36,786 nucleotides of DNA from Chloroflexota bacterium (GCA_028875185.1 JAPPFH010000086.1:1-36786); one strand, 5' to 3'. Positions 16,323 through 25,827 are shown, numbered from the stretch's first letter. Notes: generated by a model from the letters alone, not told the origin. Made by a program: numbers and translations.

Positions 16323-18260
16323 ATGAGCGAGCGCGGAAGCAAACGCAACTTCGGTCCCCTGGATGATCTCCGCTACGCCCGTATCGGCAGCGCCCGCCTG
16401 TCTCCCTGCGGGGAGCTGGCTGTCTGCGATCTGACCCGGCACGATCTCGAATCCGAGCGCAGAACCACATCGCTTTGGCGCATCGACTTGCCGAGCGGAG
16501 ATACCCGTCAGCTCACCAGGGAAGCCGGGCGCGATATGTCGCCCTGCTGGTCGCCGGACGGGGCGCAGATCGCTTTTCTTTCTGATCGCTCAGGTCCCAA
16601 GCAGGTTTTTCTGCTATCAGCCGACGGCGGCGAAGCGCGGCAACTCACTGATCTCCCGCAGGGGGTCGAGGGACCGCCTGTCTGGTCGCCCGATGGCGGT
16701 TCGATCGCCTTCACGGCAGGACCTGAGGTCGAGCCCAGAGATCCGACGGCGCCTTATCGCGTGACACGCTTCGTCTATCGCTTCGATGGCATCGGCTACA
16801 TTGATGACGCGGCGCAAAACATCTTCATCCAGCCGATCGACGGCGGCGAGGCGCAGCAGCTCACCAATGACGCGCATCTGGACCGCGCGCTACGCTGGTC
16901 GCCCGATGGCCGCGAGCTGCTCTATCTCGCATCCTTCGACCCCGATCAGCCTGACTTGTTCTCAGCCAAGCTGCGCGCGGTCAATCTTCAGGGCGAAGTT
17001 GAAGAGCTGCTGGGATTGGATTGGGGCTTCATTAAGAACGCCGGCTGGCTGCCCGATGGAAACGGCATCATGGTTGTCGCCTCGCGCGGCGATCAGCCGA
17101 TGGCGACCAAAGACGACCTTTGGATTCTCCATCGTGAAAGCGGAACTGCGGTCAATCGCAGTGCCGATCTGACGACCGGCGTCGAAGTCCAGTGGTTCCC
17201 CGTTTTCAGCGCGGCCGACATCTTGACCGCCGATGCCGCTGCTTTGGTGAATGTCGTGGAACGCGGCAGCAGAGGCATCTATGAAGTAGCCATGACCGGT
17301 CGGCCACAATGGCGCCAACTGCTGGGCGGGAAGCGAACGACTGCTCTGCATGATGCCGATGGCGAAAACATGCTTTTCTCCTCGGGCGATCTGGAGAACC
17401 CGGGCGACCTTCACCTTGCCGCTTTGGACGGATCAAACGAGCGCCGAGTCACGCGCTTTAATGATGATCTGCTTGCCGAGCTTGCCTTTCCGAAAGTTGA
17501 AGACCTGTCATATCAAACGGACGACGGCACGCCGATACAAGGCTGGCTGCTGCGACCAAACGAGGGCGCGCCGCCTTATCCCACGATTCTCTATATTCAC
17601 GGCGGTCCCCATGGTTGGTACGGATACAATTACGGGAGCGATTTTCAAATGCTCGCCGGCGCCGGTTTTGCTGTGCTATTTGTCAATCCGCGCGGCTCCA
17701 CCGGTTATGGCGACGCCTTCTCCACCGCCCTATCGGGACACTGGGGCGCGCTTGATCACAAAGACCTCCTTGACGGCGTGGATTTTGCCGTGCAGGCGGG
17801 CTACGCCGACCCCGACAGACTAGGCATCTGCGGGCTTTCCTATGGCGGCTATCTCACTTGCTACACCATCGGGCGGACGAATCGCTTCAAAGCGGCAGTG
17901 GCGGAGAACCCGATTACGGATCTAGTCAGCCGATATGGCACAGCCGACATGGGACCCTGGGGATCGCTTAGCGAGCTTGGCGGCAAGCCACACGAAATCC
18001 CGGATGTCTACCGGCGCGGTTCGCCCGTGACCTATGCGCACAACTGCAGAACGCCGACGCTCCTGATTCAATGCGAGGAAGATTACCGCTGCCCGGCCGG
18101 GCAAGCTGAGCAATTCTATGGGCACTTGAAGGCAAACGGCTGCACGGTAGAGATGCTGCGGATCCCGGCTCAGTCGCATGTGGCTTCGATTACCGGTCCG
18201 GCGCGCGTCCAGAAAGCGCAAAACGAAGCGCTATTGGAGTGGATGCAGCGGCATGTATGA
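16323..18260 (+). CDS. S9 family prolyl oligopeptidase-like peptidase
   Basis: A 645-residue acylaminoacyl-peptidase/dipeptidyl-peptidase type enzyme that cleaves short peptides. The N-terminal two-thirds is a PD40/TolB-like beta-propeller with repeats such as MSPCWSPDGAQIAFLSDR, PPVWSPDGGSIAFTA and ALRWSPDGRELLYLAS. The C-terminal alpha/beta-hydrolase has YPTILYIHGGPHGWYGYNY, the nucleophile in GLSYGGY (about Ser507), the acid in QCEEDYRCP (about Asp585) and the histidine in PAQSHV (about His617). A GAGAGG ribosome binding site precedes the start. It is in operon with the serine hydrolase. No signal peptide is visible, so intracellular action on imported peptides is likely. It converges on the Wzt-like gene with 27 bases between stops and no evident terminator. 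Confidence 0.95.
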   Translation: MSERGSKRNFGPLDDLRYARIGSARLSPCGELAVCDLTRHDLESERRTTSLWRIDLPSGDTRQLTREAGRDMSPCWSPDGAQIAFLSDRSGPKQVFLLSADGGEARQLTDLPQGVEGPPVWSPDGGSIAFTAGPEVEPRDPTAPYRVTRFVYRFDGIGYIDDAAQNIFIQPIDGGEAQQLTNDAHLDRALRWSPDGRELLYLASFDPDQPDLFSAKLRAVNLQGEVEELLGLDWGFIKNAGWLPDGNGIMVVASRGDQPMATKDDLWILHRESGTAVNRSADLTTGVEVQWFPVFSAADILTADAAALVNVVERGSRGIYEVAMTGRPQWRQLLGGKRTTALHDADGENMLFSSGDLENPGDLHLAALDGSNERRVTRFNDDLLAELAFPKVEDLSYQTDDGTPIQGWLLRPNEGAPPYPTILYIHGGPHGWYGYNYGSDFQMLAGAGFAVLFVNPRGSTGYGDAFSTALSGHWGALDHKDLLDGVDFAVQAGYADPDRLGICGLSYGGYLTCYTIGRTNRFKAAVAENPITDLVSRYGTADMGPWGSLSELGGKPHEIPDVYRRGSPVTYAHNCRTPTLLIQCEEDYRCPAGQAEQFYGHLKANGCTVEMLRIPAQSHVASITGPARVQKAQNEALLEWMQRHV

Positions 18261-18287
18261 TTGCCGCGCGCTCCCATCCCGCTCTGC

Positions 18288-19550
18288 TCAGGCGTCGCTT
18301 GCTCTTTCCAACTCGCCTTTGTCGATAAGATTCCAACTCGCCGCGAGGTAAATGATCCCGCGGTGCTCCATCTGCTCCATGACTTCGCTGTCGCCATGCA
18401 CGTTGAAGGCATAGGCGTAGGCCACCGAGTCAATCACGGGACCGGCGATCTCCCTGGCGACCAGATCAATCCAATACTGGCCCGGAAGCACGTTGATGTT
18501 GTCAATGCGGCACTCCAAAACGCTGTCGCGCTCCAGCCCAAGCGACTGACGGGTTGATAGCGGCACATCGACAAAACAGACGACGGTGTTTGCCGGATCA
18601 ACGATGCGCAGTGAAAAGCGATAATTCGGCACCGGCTCCCTGACGTCCAGCGTGATGCGAAACATCGCCGAATCGCCCGTGGAAAAAGCCGTGATCTCCC
18701 GCCCGCTCACTACGTCGTGCATGTTGATGTCCAAAATGCGAAAAGCGCCAGTGCCTTCGCGCTGGTCCGCGGCGATGCGGTCTTTGCTTGCGATGACGGT
18801 CGACCGGTCCAGCGCGCCCTTGAAATAGGCGGACAGAATATCGCTGGGCGAGCCAGACGCGGTGATTCGTCCATCTTCCAACAGCAGCGCCCGCTCACAG
18901 AGCCGTTCGATCGAATACGGGCTATGCGTGACGAAGAGTATCGTGACGCCGCTATTCGACAATTCATCCATGCGATTGAGGCACTTCTTCTGAAAATTGA
19001 CATCTCCTACCGATAGCACCTCGTCTATCAAGAGAATATCGGCATCGACATTCACGGCGACGCTGAAGCCGAGGCGCGTCTGCATGCCGCTGGAATACTG
19101 CCAGACGGGCTTTTCCAGCCAATCGCCCAATCCGGCGAAGTCTTCAATTTCCGGAATCTTTGCCTCCATTTGCGCTGCGGTGAAGCCCATGATGGCGCCG
19201 AGCAGCTTGATATTCTCGCGCCCGGTCAAGTCCCGGTGGATGCCGGCCGCCAGCTCAATCATTGGGAAAAGCCGCCCGTTAACCTGCACCGATCCATAAG
19301 TGGCCGGGCTTACGCCAGCAATCAACTTGAGCAAGGTGCTTTTCCCGGCGCCGTTCTTGCCTACAATACCCAGCGACTCCCCGTGCTTGACCGTGAATGA
19401 GACATCGCGCAGCGCCCAGGGACCGTAATCGGAGCGATCTTTATTGTTGTCGCCGCGCAGCTGGTCAACCTGGCGGCGCAACCAAGGACGCAAGGGCAAG
19501 CCGTAGCGCTTCCACACCGCTTGCGTCTCTATAGCCCAATCGCGGTTCAT
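18288..19550 (-). CDS. Polysaccharide ABC exporter ATPase, Wzt-like
   Basis: ATP-binding subunit of an ABC-2 exporter that moves lipid-linked polysaccharide or teichoic-acid-like polymers across the membrane. The nucleotide-binding domain has Walker A GKNGAGKST at 64-72, the Q-loop region and the YSSGMQTRLGFSVAV signature near 150, and Walker B ILLIDEVLSVGD. A C-terminal immunoglobulin-like domain (about 255-420, containing FRILDINMHD and ALLLEDGRITASGSPSDIL just before) resembles the Wzt carbohydrate-recognition domain, which selects the finished polymer. I chose ATG 19550; a GTG immediately upstream (19553) is the longest option. Thirty bases separate it from the permease gene upstream, so the two are co-transcribed. 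Confidence 0.93.
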   Translation of the reverse strand: MNRDWAIETQAVWKRYGLPLRPWLRRQVDQLRGDNNKDRSDYGPWALRDVSFTVKHGESLGIVGKNGAGKSTLLKLIAGVSPATYGSVQVNGRLFPMIELAAGIHRDLTGRENIKLLGAIMGFTAAQMEAKIPEIEDFAGLGDWLEKPVWQYSSGMQTRLGFSVAVNVDADILLIDEVLSVGDVNFQKKCLNRMDELSNSGVTILFVTHSPYSIERLCERALLLEDGRITASGSPSDILSAYFKGALDRSTVIASKDRIAADQREGTGAFRILDINMHDVVSGREITAFSTGDSAMFRITLDVREPVPNYRFSLRIVDPANTVVCFVDVPLSTRQSLGLERDSVLECRIDNINVLPGQYWIDLVAREIAGPVIDSVAYAYAFNVHGDSEVMEQMEHRGIIYLAASWNLIDKGELERASDA

Positions 19551-19580
19551 CACTGATTCCGCCTTAGAATGCCGGGTCCG

Positions 19581-20387
19581 CTAGAGGACATCGGCAAAAT
19601 AACGAGACATGACGCGATAGAACGGGAAGGCGACTGCCAGCGCGATGACGATAAACAGGGCGCTTATCAGCAAACCGCCGAGATTCGGCGCTTGACCGAA
19701 TACCAAGACCTTGCGAAAGCCATCAATAATCGGAACCGCGGGATTCAGCGCGTGGAGCAGCGGCCACTGGTCCAATAGCTCTTGCGATGAATACATGACC
19801 GGCGTCAAAAACAGCCAAACTTGCATGATGTACTGGATGCCATACAAGACATCGCGGCGGTAAATGGTAAAGGCGCTGATGCCGATGCCAACCGCCCAGG
19901 CCAACAAGCCGGACATAAAAACAAGCAGCGGCAGCCATAGCCAGGCGCCGGTGATCGGAATTCGGAAAATCTGCAACACGACAATGAGCACAATGCTGGA
20001 CATGAGAAAATCGAAGGCGGTCGTGAGGATGACCACGAAGGGAAAGATCTGGCGCGGCGCCGGCATCTTGCGCAGAATCGTGCCGTTCGCCAGAACGCCA
20101 TGTGGTATGCGCACCGCGGCGCTCTGAAAGAAGGTCCACGGCACCGTCGCCGCCATAACAAAAGCCAGCCGCGGCATGCCTTCGCTGCTCGCGCCAACCA
20201 GCCCGCTTAGAAAACTTAAGATTACCGTCGAGAGTATCGCCGGGATGATCGCCCATAGCGGACCCAATGCCGTTCGCCGGTAACGCGCGCGCACATCGCG
20301 GCTGACTAGCGAAATCAACAGATTCCAGTAACTCAGCCAGATTTCGCGGTTGTTCTGTGACGGGTTATTGTTCGACCACTGACTCAT
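19581..20387 (-). CDS. Polysaccharide ABC exporter permease, Wzm-like
   Basis: ABC-2 type membrane subunit, 268 residues, with about six membrane segments. The N-terminal amphipathic helix before SLVSRDVRARYRRTALGPLWAIIPAI is the classic start of Wzm/TagG-like permeases, and LALNPAV-like sequence (LLHALNPAVPIIDGFRKVL) near 215-235 is typical. It pairs with the Wzt-like ATPase just downstream. The polymer could be an O-antigen-like glycan or another surface glycan. No glycan synthesis genes are adjacent apart from the distant glycosyltransferase at the window start. Confidence 0.93.
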   Translation of the reverse strand: MSQWSNNNPSQNNREIWLSYWNLLISLVSRDVRARYRRTALGPLWAIIPAILSTVILSFLSGLVGASSEGMPRLAFVMAATVPWTFFQSAAVRIPHGVLANGTILRKMPAPRQIFPFVVILTTAFDFLMSSIVLIVVLQIFRIPITGAWLWLPLLVFMSGLLAWAVGIGISAFTIYRRDVLYGIQYIMQVWLFLTPVMYSSQELLDQWPLLHALNPAVPIIDGFRKVLVFGQAPNLGGLLISALFIVIALAVAFPFYRVMSRYFADVL

Positions 20388-20495
20388 GGTTGATCACCAC
20401 TTCGCGGCGGAAAGTCGTCCCGCTATTATGGCGCGTTAGCCCGAGATGCACAGGCTAAAATCCGCGACGATATACACGCTTCCCGCCTTCAATCA

Positions 20496-21338
20496 TCAGC
20501 GGCGCCGCTCGATGTGGACGCGCCGCAATAGCCGCGCCATCTGCGCCCGGACCTGGTCCTGGGTCGCGCGCTTGCCCACCAGCGGCTCGCCAAAGCGGAG
20601 GCTGATGAGCGGGTCGCGGTATATGGGGAACATCATTTGGAAGGTGGCCGCCAGAAAATGCCGTTTGTCCCGGTCGCGGTAACGCCGCACGATGGCGTTG
20701 CCCAGCGCCCGCCGCGACAGCAGGCCGCCGACAGCGACGGGCATAATCGTCAATCCGGGAACCTGGCGCGCAAAAAGCGCAAGACTGCCCGTCCATTGCG
20801 TCAATGAAGCCAGCGCCGAGTCCAGGTCCAGGCAAGGATCGGCTTCGATTTCGCCGCGCGGATACAGCAGCAGCGACCGGCCCGCGCGCAGGTGGCGCAG
20901 CGCCGCGCGAATTGTCGCGACCGGCTGATCAGGATCGACGACGATGACATGACGCCGCGTCGCCCGCAAGCCGGGCAAGATGCCAAAGTCATTTGCCAGG
21001 ATTTGCGTGTCCTGCCGCGGCGACGCCGCCAATAGCGAGTGGGCATCGCCCAAGCCTGCGTGGTTGCCGACGAAGAGCAAGGGTCCTGTCAACGGCACAT
21101 TCTCGACGCCATGGATATGGATGCCTTCTGAGCCGATGTCGACCAGCCACTCGCTCGCCCCTTTCAGGTGCCCATCGCGCGCGATCATGCCTTCCATCTT
21201 GATGCCGAGCCGGGTGAGCTCGAAGATGAATGGGGCGCAGGCGATGTGGAGCGCGGCTTTGGTGACGGGGTTGCTGAAGCAGAAGGCGTCCACGACCGAG
21301 GTGGACATGGCGCGGTAGAGGGGGAGGAAGCGATTCAT
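20496..21338 (-). CDS. PlsC-like lysophospholipid acyltransferase
   Basis: A glycerolipid acyltransferase-like protein, 280 residues from the chosen ATG. It has the HX4D catalytic motif as His93-AGLG-Asp98 (LLFVGNHAGLGDAH) and a YPRGE block at 159-163 that corresponds to the substrate-binding motif of PlsC enzymes. It would transfer an acyl chain to a lysophospholipid or another hydroxyl lipid at the membrane. An upstream TTG at 21374 would add 12 residues; neither start has a clear ribosome binding site. It lies upstream of the Wzm/Wzt genes in the same direction, separated by 108 bases, and may be part of envelope lipid or glycolipid formation. The exact substrate is uncertain. Confidence 0.82.
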   Translation of the reverse strand: MNRFLPLYRAMSTSVVDAFCFSNPVTKAALHIACAPFIFELTRLGIKMEGMIARDGHLKGASEWLVDIGSEGIHIHGVENVPLTGPLLFVGNHAGLGDAHSLLAASPRQDTQILANDFGILPGLRATRRHVIVVDPDQPVATIRAALRHLRAGRSLLLYPRGEIEADPCLDLDSALASLTQWTGSLALFARQVPGLTIMPVAVGGLLSRRALGNAIVRRYRDRDKRHFLAATFQMMFPIYRDPLISLRFGEPLVGKRATQDQVRAQMARLLRRVHIERRR

Positions 21339-21397
21339 TCGAGAGGCCAGTACAGACGGCAACTTTCGCGTCAAGGGAAACTTTTACAAGCATCTTA

Positions 21398-21406
21398 TGA
21401 TATTAT
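21398..21406 (+). promoter_or_regulatory. Extended -10 promoter for the DUF4230 pair
   Basis: TGATATTAT has TG, one base, then TATTAT at 21401-21406, in an AT-rich island between divergent genes. The predicted start is near 21413, about 43 bases before the ATG at 21456. Confidence 0.45.
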
Positions 21407-21455
21407 GTTTTAGGCAGGTATATTGATTCGGCTGCCTTTCGCTCAAGGGGGCGAC

Positions 21456-22166
21456 ATGATTTCTGTTCTCAAGTTCATCGGTAGGAATTTCATTTCGATC
21501 GCGCTGGTAATTCTCGCGCTCATCGTAGGCGGATATATTGTCGGCAAGGCAAATGAAGTGCGCGATTTCTTCTTCCCAGAGACTACGTTGTATGTGCGTT
21601 CGCCAAAGACAATCGTCAATAGCATCAACGGTATCGGCCAGCTGGTTACGGTCACATCCGAACTCGAAAAATTGGATCTCAGAGTGGAGATTCATCAGGG
21701 CTTTCTGAACGCCGGCTATTACAGCGCCTCTCATCGGGCGTTCGGCGCAATTGAAGCGGGCATTGACTTCGACGCCATCACAGAAGACAGCGTTCGTTTC
21801 GAGAATGGCGCATATACGATTACCCTTCCCGCTCCTAGCATCACCAGCTGCCGCATAGAATATATCGACCAGAACCAGCACTCTCTCACACTTCTGGCGG
21901 CGGATTGGGATATGGTGCGGCAAATCGCCCAAGCCGAAGCCATTGAAGGATTTGCGGAAGAAATGATTGAGCAAGGGATTTTGAAACGGGCGGCGAAAGA
22001 GACGGAACTGCGCCTGGGCGACTTCGTGCGCGAGCTGACCGGCAAGCCGACGCGTATTGACTTCGCGGCGACTGAGGGCGAACCGGTATTGCCGGATTCT
22101 TGCCAGCCCTACACGCCGAGTGGCTGGGGCAAAGATGAGAATGGCGCTTGGAAGCGGACGGGTTGA
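21456..22166 (+). CDS. DUF4230-like membrane-anchored protein
   Basis: A 236-residue protein of unknown function. One N-terminal membrane segment ([19 protein letters not shown]) is followed by an external domain. Visible blocks are [56 protein letters not shown] and a helix-rich tail with [24 protein letters not shown]. These match my memory of DUF4230 proteins, where a short beta domain with a conserved alanine/glycine-rich turn precedes helices. ATG 21456 is chosen because AGGGGGCG lies just upstream; an in-frame TTG at 21423 precedes it. The next gene is a diverged paralog. No specific role is known to me. Confidence 0.8.
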   Translation: MISVLKFIGRNFISIALVILALIVGGYIVGKANEVRDFFFPETTLYVRSPKTIVNSINGIGQLVTVTSELEKLDLRVEIHQGFLNAGYYSASHRAFGAIEAGIDFDAITEDSVRFENGAYTITLPAPSITSCRIEYIDQNQHSLTLLAADWDMVRQIAQAEAIEGFAEEMIEQGILKRAAKETELRLGDFVRELTGKPTRIDFAATEGEPVLPDSCQPYTPSGWGKDENGAWKRTG

Positions 22167-22192
22167 CGCAAAAGGGTAAGCAAGGTGAAGCA

Positions 22193-23113
22193 GTGACTGA
22201 GACGAATTGGCGTGCGACAGCCCGCAGTATTGGGATGGCAATCCTGGCGGGCTTGTTCCTCTTGTGGATCGGGGCAAATGGATTGCAACAAGGCGGCCCA
22301 ATTTGGTCGGCGGCTACCAGTACGTCGACCGCCACAGCGACGAACACTGCGACTCCGACAGCGACATATACCAACACGCCGAGTAATACACCAACATTTA
22401 CTGCTACACCCAGCAGTACGTCAACGCCGACTGTTACGCCAAGCGACACACCCACCAATACGCTAACCTTTACGCCGACGTATACACCCACGCTCACACC
22501 GACGCCGACGTTAACGCCGACGAGCACACCGTTCCCGTCCTCAAGGATACTCAAAGCTATTCAGGAAAGAAGTCAACTAATAACCTCCAAGCACGAATAT
22601 GCGTACGTAGGTCTCGAGGTGCGACATCCCGCTAATCTAGCCTGCGAGTATCACTCGAAGCACGCGGCTGCTGGCGTCATCGAAGCCGGAATCAATCTTG
22701 AATCGATAGGTGAAGGCGACATCCAGTGCGACAACTTCATCTGCACGGACCATACGATTACCCTGCCCGCACCAGAGATAACGAGTTGTCGTATTAAGTT
22801 TATCGACCAGTACACTCAGAGAGGTGGCGGGACGCCGACTTGCTTCGCCAATGAGTGGATGGACATGAGGGACATCGCACAGGGGCTGTTTACCGAGCAG
22901 TTCCTAAACGAGGCAATCGAAGACGACATTCTCGGACGAGCCGGCGATGAAGCCGCGTATGTCCTGGGCAACTTGATAAGTGAAGTGACGAGCGGACGAG
23001 TCCGTTTCAAGTTCGCTGAAGCACCTTCGCTAAACATTCCAGACTCTTGCAAGCCTGAAATACCAACGGGGTGGGACGTAAACGCTGAAGGGAAATGGAT
23101 TAAGTCGGGCTGA
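22193..23113 (+). CDS. DUF4230-like paralog with Thr-Pro stalk
   Basis: A 306-residue paralog of the preceding gene. After a membrane segment ([18 protein letters not shown]) comes a Thr/Pro/Ser-rich stalk (about residues 42-116), then the shared external domain: [31 protein letters not shown] and an end [12 protein letters not shown]...GKWIKSG that mirrors [12 protein letters not shown]...GAWKRTG of its neighbour. It has extra cysteines ([22 protein letters not shown]) absent from the first copy, perhaps for disulfides outside the membrane. GTG 22193 is chosen because AAGGTGA lies about five bases upstream; TTG codons further upstream are less likely. It is 26 bases after the first gene and converges on the ATPase gene six bases away. 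Confidence 0.78.
   Translation: MTETNWRATARSIGMAILAGLFLLWIGANGLQQGGPIWSAATSTSTATATNTATPTATYTNTPSNTPTFTATPSSTSTPTVTPSDTPTNTLTFTPTYTPTLTPTPTLTPTSTPFPSSRILKAIQERSQLITSKHEYAYVGLEVRHPANLACEYHSKHAAAGVIEAGINLESIGEGDIQCDNFICTDHTITLPAPEITSCRIKFIDQYTQRGGGTPTCFANEWMDMRDIAQGLFTEQFLNEAIEDDILGRAGDEAAYVLGNLISEVTSGRVRFKFAEAPSLNIPDSCKPEIPTGWDVNAEGKWIKSG
22318..22530 (+). repeat. Low-complexity Thr-Pro codon tract
   Basis: Imperfect repetition of ACN and CCN codons encoding the Thr-Pro stalk of the second DUF4230-like protein. Such tracts are prone to length change by slippage and are common in surface proteins of Chloroflexota. Confidence 0.8.
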
Positions 23114-23119
23114 AAGCGC

Positions 23120-24679
23120 CTACCCCCCACCCGTCATAAGCAAACCCAACTGCTCAATATCAACATCTTTATTCTCGACCTCGCCCACGATCCGACCCTC
23201 GTACATCACCGCGATCCGGTCCGACAGCGCGCGGATCTCATCCAAATCTTCGCTGATGAGCAGGATGGCGGTGCCATTGTCGCGCTCTTGCAGCAGCCGC
23301 TGGTGAATATACTCGGTCGCGCCGATATCGACGCCGCGCGTCGGCTGCGCCGCGATCAGCACACCCGGATCCCGCGACAGCTCGCGCGCCAACACCAATT
23401 TTTGGATATTCCCGCCCGATAAGCTCTTGACCAGCGTTTCTGTGCTCGGCGTTTTGATTTCGTAAGTCTCGATGGCGCGCCGACAGAATTCGCGGATCTT
23501 GTGGAAGAGCATGAAAATCTTCCCGCGCGTGAACTTCGGATGCCCGTGATCCTGCAATACATAATTCTCGGCGACGCTGAATTCTTTGATGACACCGTCA
23601 AGCATGCGCTCTTCCGGGATATGGGACAAGCCGATGGCATTCAACGAAGAAGGATGGGCATTGCTGACATCGCTGCCATCGACGGTTACTGAGCCGGCGG
23701 TCAAGGGACGCAAGCCGCAAATGCACTGCGCCAGCTCTTGCTGCCCATTGCCGGAGACGCCAGCGATGCCGACGATCTCCCCGCCGCGCAAACGGAGCGA
23801 CACGTCATCCAACCCGACTGTGCCGCGATTGCTGAGCGCGCTGACGCCCTTCAGTATGAGTCGCTCATCGCGCGGGTCGGGCGGCTGCTTGTCGTATTCC
23901 AGCAGAACGGGCCGCCCTACCATCATCTCGGCGAGTTTGGGGCGGGTCGCCTCGCTGGTGGAGATCGAGTTGACGCGGCGGCCATCGCGCAATACGGTGA
24001 CGCGGTGGCTGATCTCCAGCACCTCGTGCAGTTTATGCGAGATGAAAACCAGTCCATGCCCGTCATCAGCCAACTGTTTGAGAATGCGGAACAAACCGTC
24101 CACCTCTTGGGGCGTGAGCACGGCGGTCGGTTCATCCAGGATCAGCAGTGCCGCCCCCTTGTAGAGCGCGCGCAGAATCTCGACCCGCTGCTGCTCGCCC
24201 ACGGCCAATTGCCAAATCGGCAGACCGGGATCAACCTTGAGATTGTAAATCTCCGAGAGTTCCAAGACTCGGCGGCTGACCACATCAAGATCGAGGCGAG
24301 CGCCGCGCGAGGATTTCATGCCCAGCGCGATATTCTCGGCAACGGTCAGAGAAGGCACGAGCATGAAGTGCTGATGAATCATGCCGATGCCGTGCTGAAT
24401 GGCATCCTGCGGATTCTTGATCGTGCTTGCTTCGCCATTGATGCGGATCTGCCCCTCATCCGGATGATAGAGGCCATAGAGCATCTTCATCAGCGTCGAT
24501 TTTCCCGCGCCATTCTCGCCCAGCAGCGCGTGAATCTCGCCCGCTCTAACATCAAAGTCGATATTATCGGCCGCGAGCACACCGGGAAAGCGCTTGACGA
24601 TCCCGCTCATCTCGAGCTGGTTGATGCGCTCGTGACCGGTGGGCAGCAGATTTGATTTCTGTCTTGCGCGCTCTGCCAT
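23120..24679 (-). CDS. BMP-type ABC importer double ATPase (NupO/YufO-like)
   Basis: A 519-residue protein with two ABC domains in tandem, the form used by nucleoside (BMP/Nup) and sugar importers. Domain 1 has Walker A GENGAGKST at 54-62, the signature WQLAVGEQQRVEILRAL and Walker B LLILDEPTAVLTPQE. Domain 2 has a degenerate P-loop GVSGNGQQELA, the signature KSLSGGNIQKLVLAREL and AAQPTRGVDIGATEYIHQ; the weak second Walker A is normal in this family. ATG 24679 is chosen because GGAAG lies seven bases upstream. It is the last gene of the BMP operon, about 250 bases after the binding-protein gene, a gap filled with repeats. Confidence 0.93.
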   Translation of the reverse strand: MAERARQKSNLLPTGHERINQLEMSGIVKRFPGVLAADNIDFDVRAGEIHALLGENGAGKSTLMKMLYGLYHPDEGQIRINGEASTIKNPQDAIQHGIGMIHQHFMLVPSLTVAENIALGMKSSRGARLDLDVVSRRVLELSEIYNLKVDPGLPIWQLAVGEQQRVEILRALYKGAALLILDEPTAVLTPQEVDGLFRILKQLADDGHGLVFISHKLHEVLEISHRVTVLRDGRRVNSISTSEATRPKLAEMMVGRPVLLEYDKQPPDPRDERLILKGVSALSNRGTVGLDDVSLRLRGGEIVGIAGVSGNGQQELAQCICGLRPLTAGSVTVDGSDVSNAHPSSLNAIGLSHIPEERMLDGVIKEFSVAENYVLQDHGHPKFTRGKIFMLFHKIREFCRRAIETYEIKTPSTETLVKSLSGGNIQKLVLARELSRDPGVLIAAQPTRGVDIGATEYIHQRLLQERDNGTAILLISEDLDEIRALSDRIAVMYEGRIVGEVENKDVDIEQLGLLMTGGG

Positions 24680-24718
24680 AATCGACTTCCGTTTCAAAAG
24701 ATCGAATCGTCATAAAGG

Positions 24719-24895
24719 CGACCCACCGGATCGCCCATGTGTGCTTGCGCTTGCTGTAGGGGCGTTTGACCCGCAGTGTCGGCGGTCGGTGTCGAAGGGC
24801 GATGTCGGCGGTCAGTGTCTACGCGACCTACGCGCGGCGCTGAAAGGCCCGTTATCGCAATCTTACGTAGGGGCGGCACAGCGTACCGCCCCTAC
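24719..24895. repeat. Composite repeat block between binding-protein and ATPase genes
   Basis: Contains a degenerate hairpin near 24719-24737; a TGTAGGGGCG start at 24755; a duplicated GTGTCGGCGGTC unit; CAGTGTCTACGC at 24813-24824 (reverse complement of GCGTAGACACTG); and a nearly perfect palindrome GTAGGGGCGG...CCGCCCCTAC at 24867-24895. It interrupts the BMP operon. If transcribed it would form strong hairpins, which could lower ATPase expression relative to the binding protein. Confidence 0.75.
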
Positions 24896-24930
24896 GGTAT
24901 CATCGGAAATGGGTTTTGGAGCGGTTAGAA

Positions 24931-25827
24931 TTACATCCCGCCGCCGGCAAACTCCATCACCAAGCCGCCGTTGGCCAGCGTCAGGATATAAGATTCGCCG
25001 CCCAATACGCCCATTTGGATATGGCCGATCATGTCCGCCAGGATGATCTCCCACTTATAAACCTGGAAGGCGACGGCGGAATCACCGGCGAGCTCGGCCT
25101 GGCTGGCTTGCGTGCCGAACCATTTGGCGCCATTCTCCAGACCGACGGCGATCGGTCCAACCACCATCTGCGCCGTACCGGTCAAGATATCCGCGCCATT
25201 GGCGATATGGGTTTCCGCCGCTTCGGTCGCCAGCGGCACATCGCTGAAGGATTGAATATATACCACATTGACCGTGGCCATCGGGTTGGAGGCGCCGGCG
25301 CCGGCGACAAAACCATCGACATAGAGCTTGGCATCGCCCACTTCAATCGGGCCGACAACGCCGATCACGCCAGTTTCCGTCATATTGCCGGCAACTACGC
25401 CATTGACGAAGCCGCCTTGATAAGAATCAGCGGTATAGGCGAATACATTGCCCAAACCGAAGGTGTTCTCGTCAGTGCCCCAAGCGAAGGAAACTTCGGG
25501 GAATTCCTGAGCGAGCTCTTCGACCACCGAGCCGAATTGCGAGCCATGAGCGATCACGAGATCATATTCGCCGGAGGCCGCCCATTCACGCAACGCGACC
25601 GCCGCGTCATCAACAATGAAGGTGCCATCCTGGAAATCGAATTGGAAGGCGTCTTCTCCCATCGCGCTCTGAATCGCCATCAAGCCATCGTACATGCTCT
25701 GGCTGAAAGCGAGATCGTTGGTCGCGCTGGGCGCTACGGCGGCAACACGAAACACGTCTTGCCCCATCGTCGGCATCACCCCGGCAAATAGGGCGATTAT
25801 CACAGTAAGCAGTAGAACTTTCTTCAT
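24931..25827 (-). CDS. BMP-family solute-binding protein of the importer
   Basis: Extracytoplasmic binding protein, 298 residues, of the PnrA/BMP family, whose studied members bind purine and other nucleosides. The signal peptide MKKVLLLTVIIALFAGVMPTMG has no lipobox cysteine, unlike the usual lipoprotein form. Family blocks include VAAVAPSATNDLAFSQSMYDGL, LVIAHGSQFGSVVEELAQEFPEVSFAWG and VIGVVGPIEVGDAKLYVDGFVAGA. AAGGAGAG lies about ten bases before the ATG, a strong ribosome binding site that fits the high level needed for a binding protein. It stands between permease 2 and the ATPase, an order different from the common binding protein-ATPase-permease-permease. Confidence 0.92.
   Translation of the reverse strand: MKKVLLLTVIIALFAGVMPTMGQDVFRVAAVAPSATNDLAFSQSMYDGLMAIQSAMGEDAFQFDFQDGTFIVDDAAVALREWAASGEYDLVIAHGSQFGSVVEELAQEFPEVSFAWGTDENTFGLGNVFAYTADSYQGGFVNGVVAGNMTETGVIGVVGPIEVGDAKLYVDGFVAGAGASNPMATVNVVYIQSFSDVPLATEAAETHIANGADILTGTAQMVVGPIAVGLENGAKWFGTQASQAELAGDSAVAFQVYKWEIILADMIGHIQMGVLGGESYILTLANGGLVMEFAGGGM

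Noticed and set aside
18261-18287. Terminator between the S9 peptidase and Wzt-like genes
   Set aside because: Only 27 bases lie between the stops and I see no stem-loop there.
23120-24679. Degenerate second P-loop of the double ATPase as a sign of decay
   Set aside because: A weak second Walker A is normal for the nucleoside and sugar importer double ATPases.
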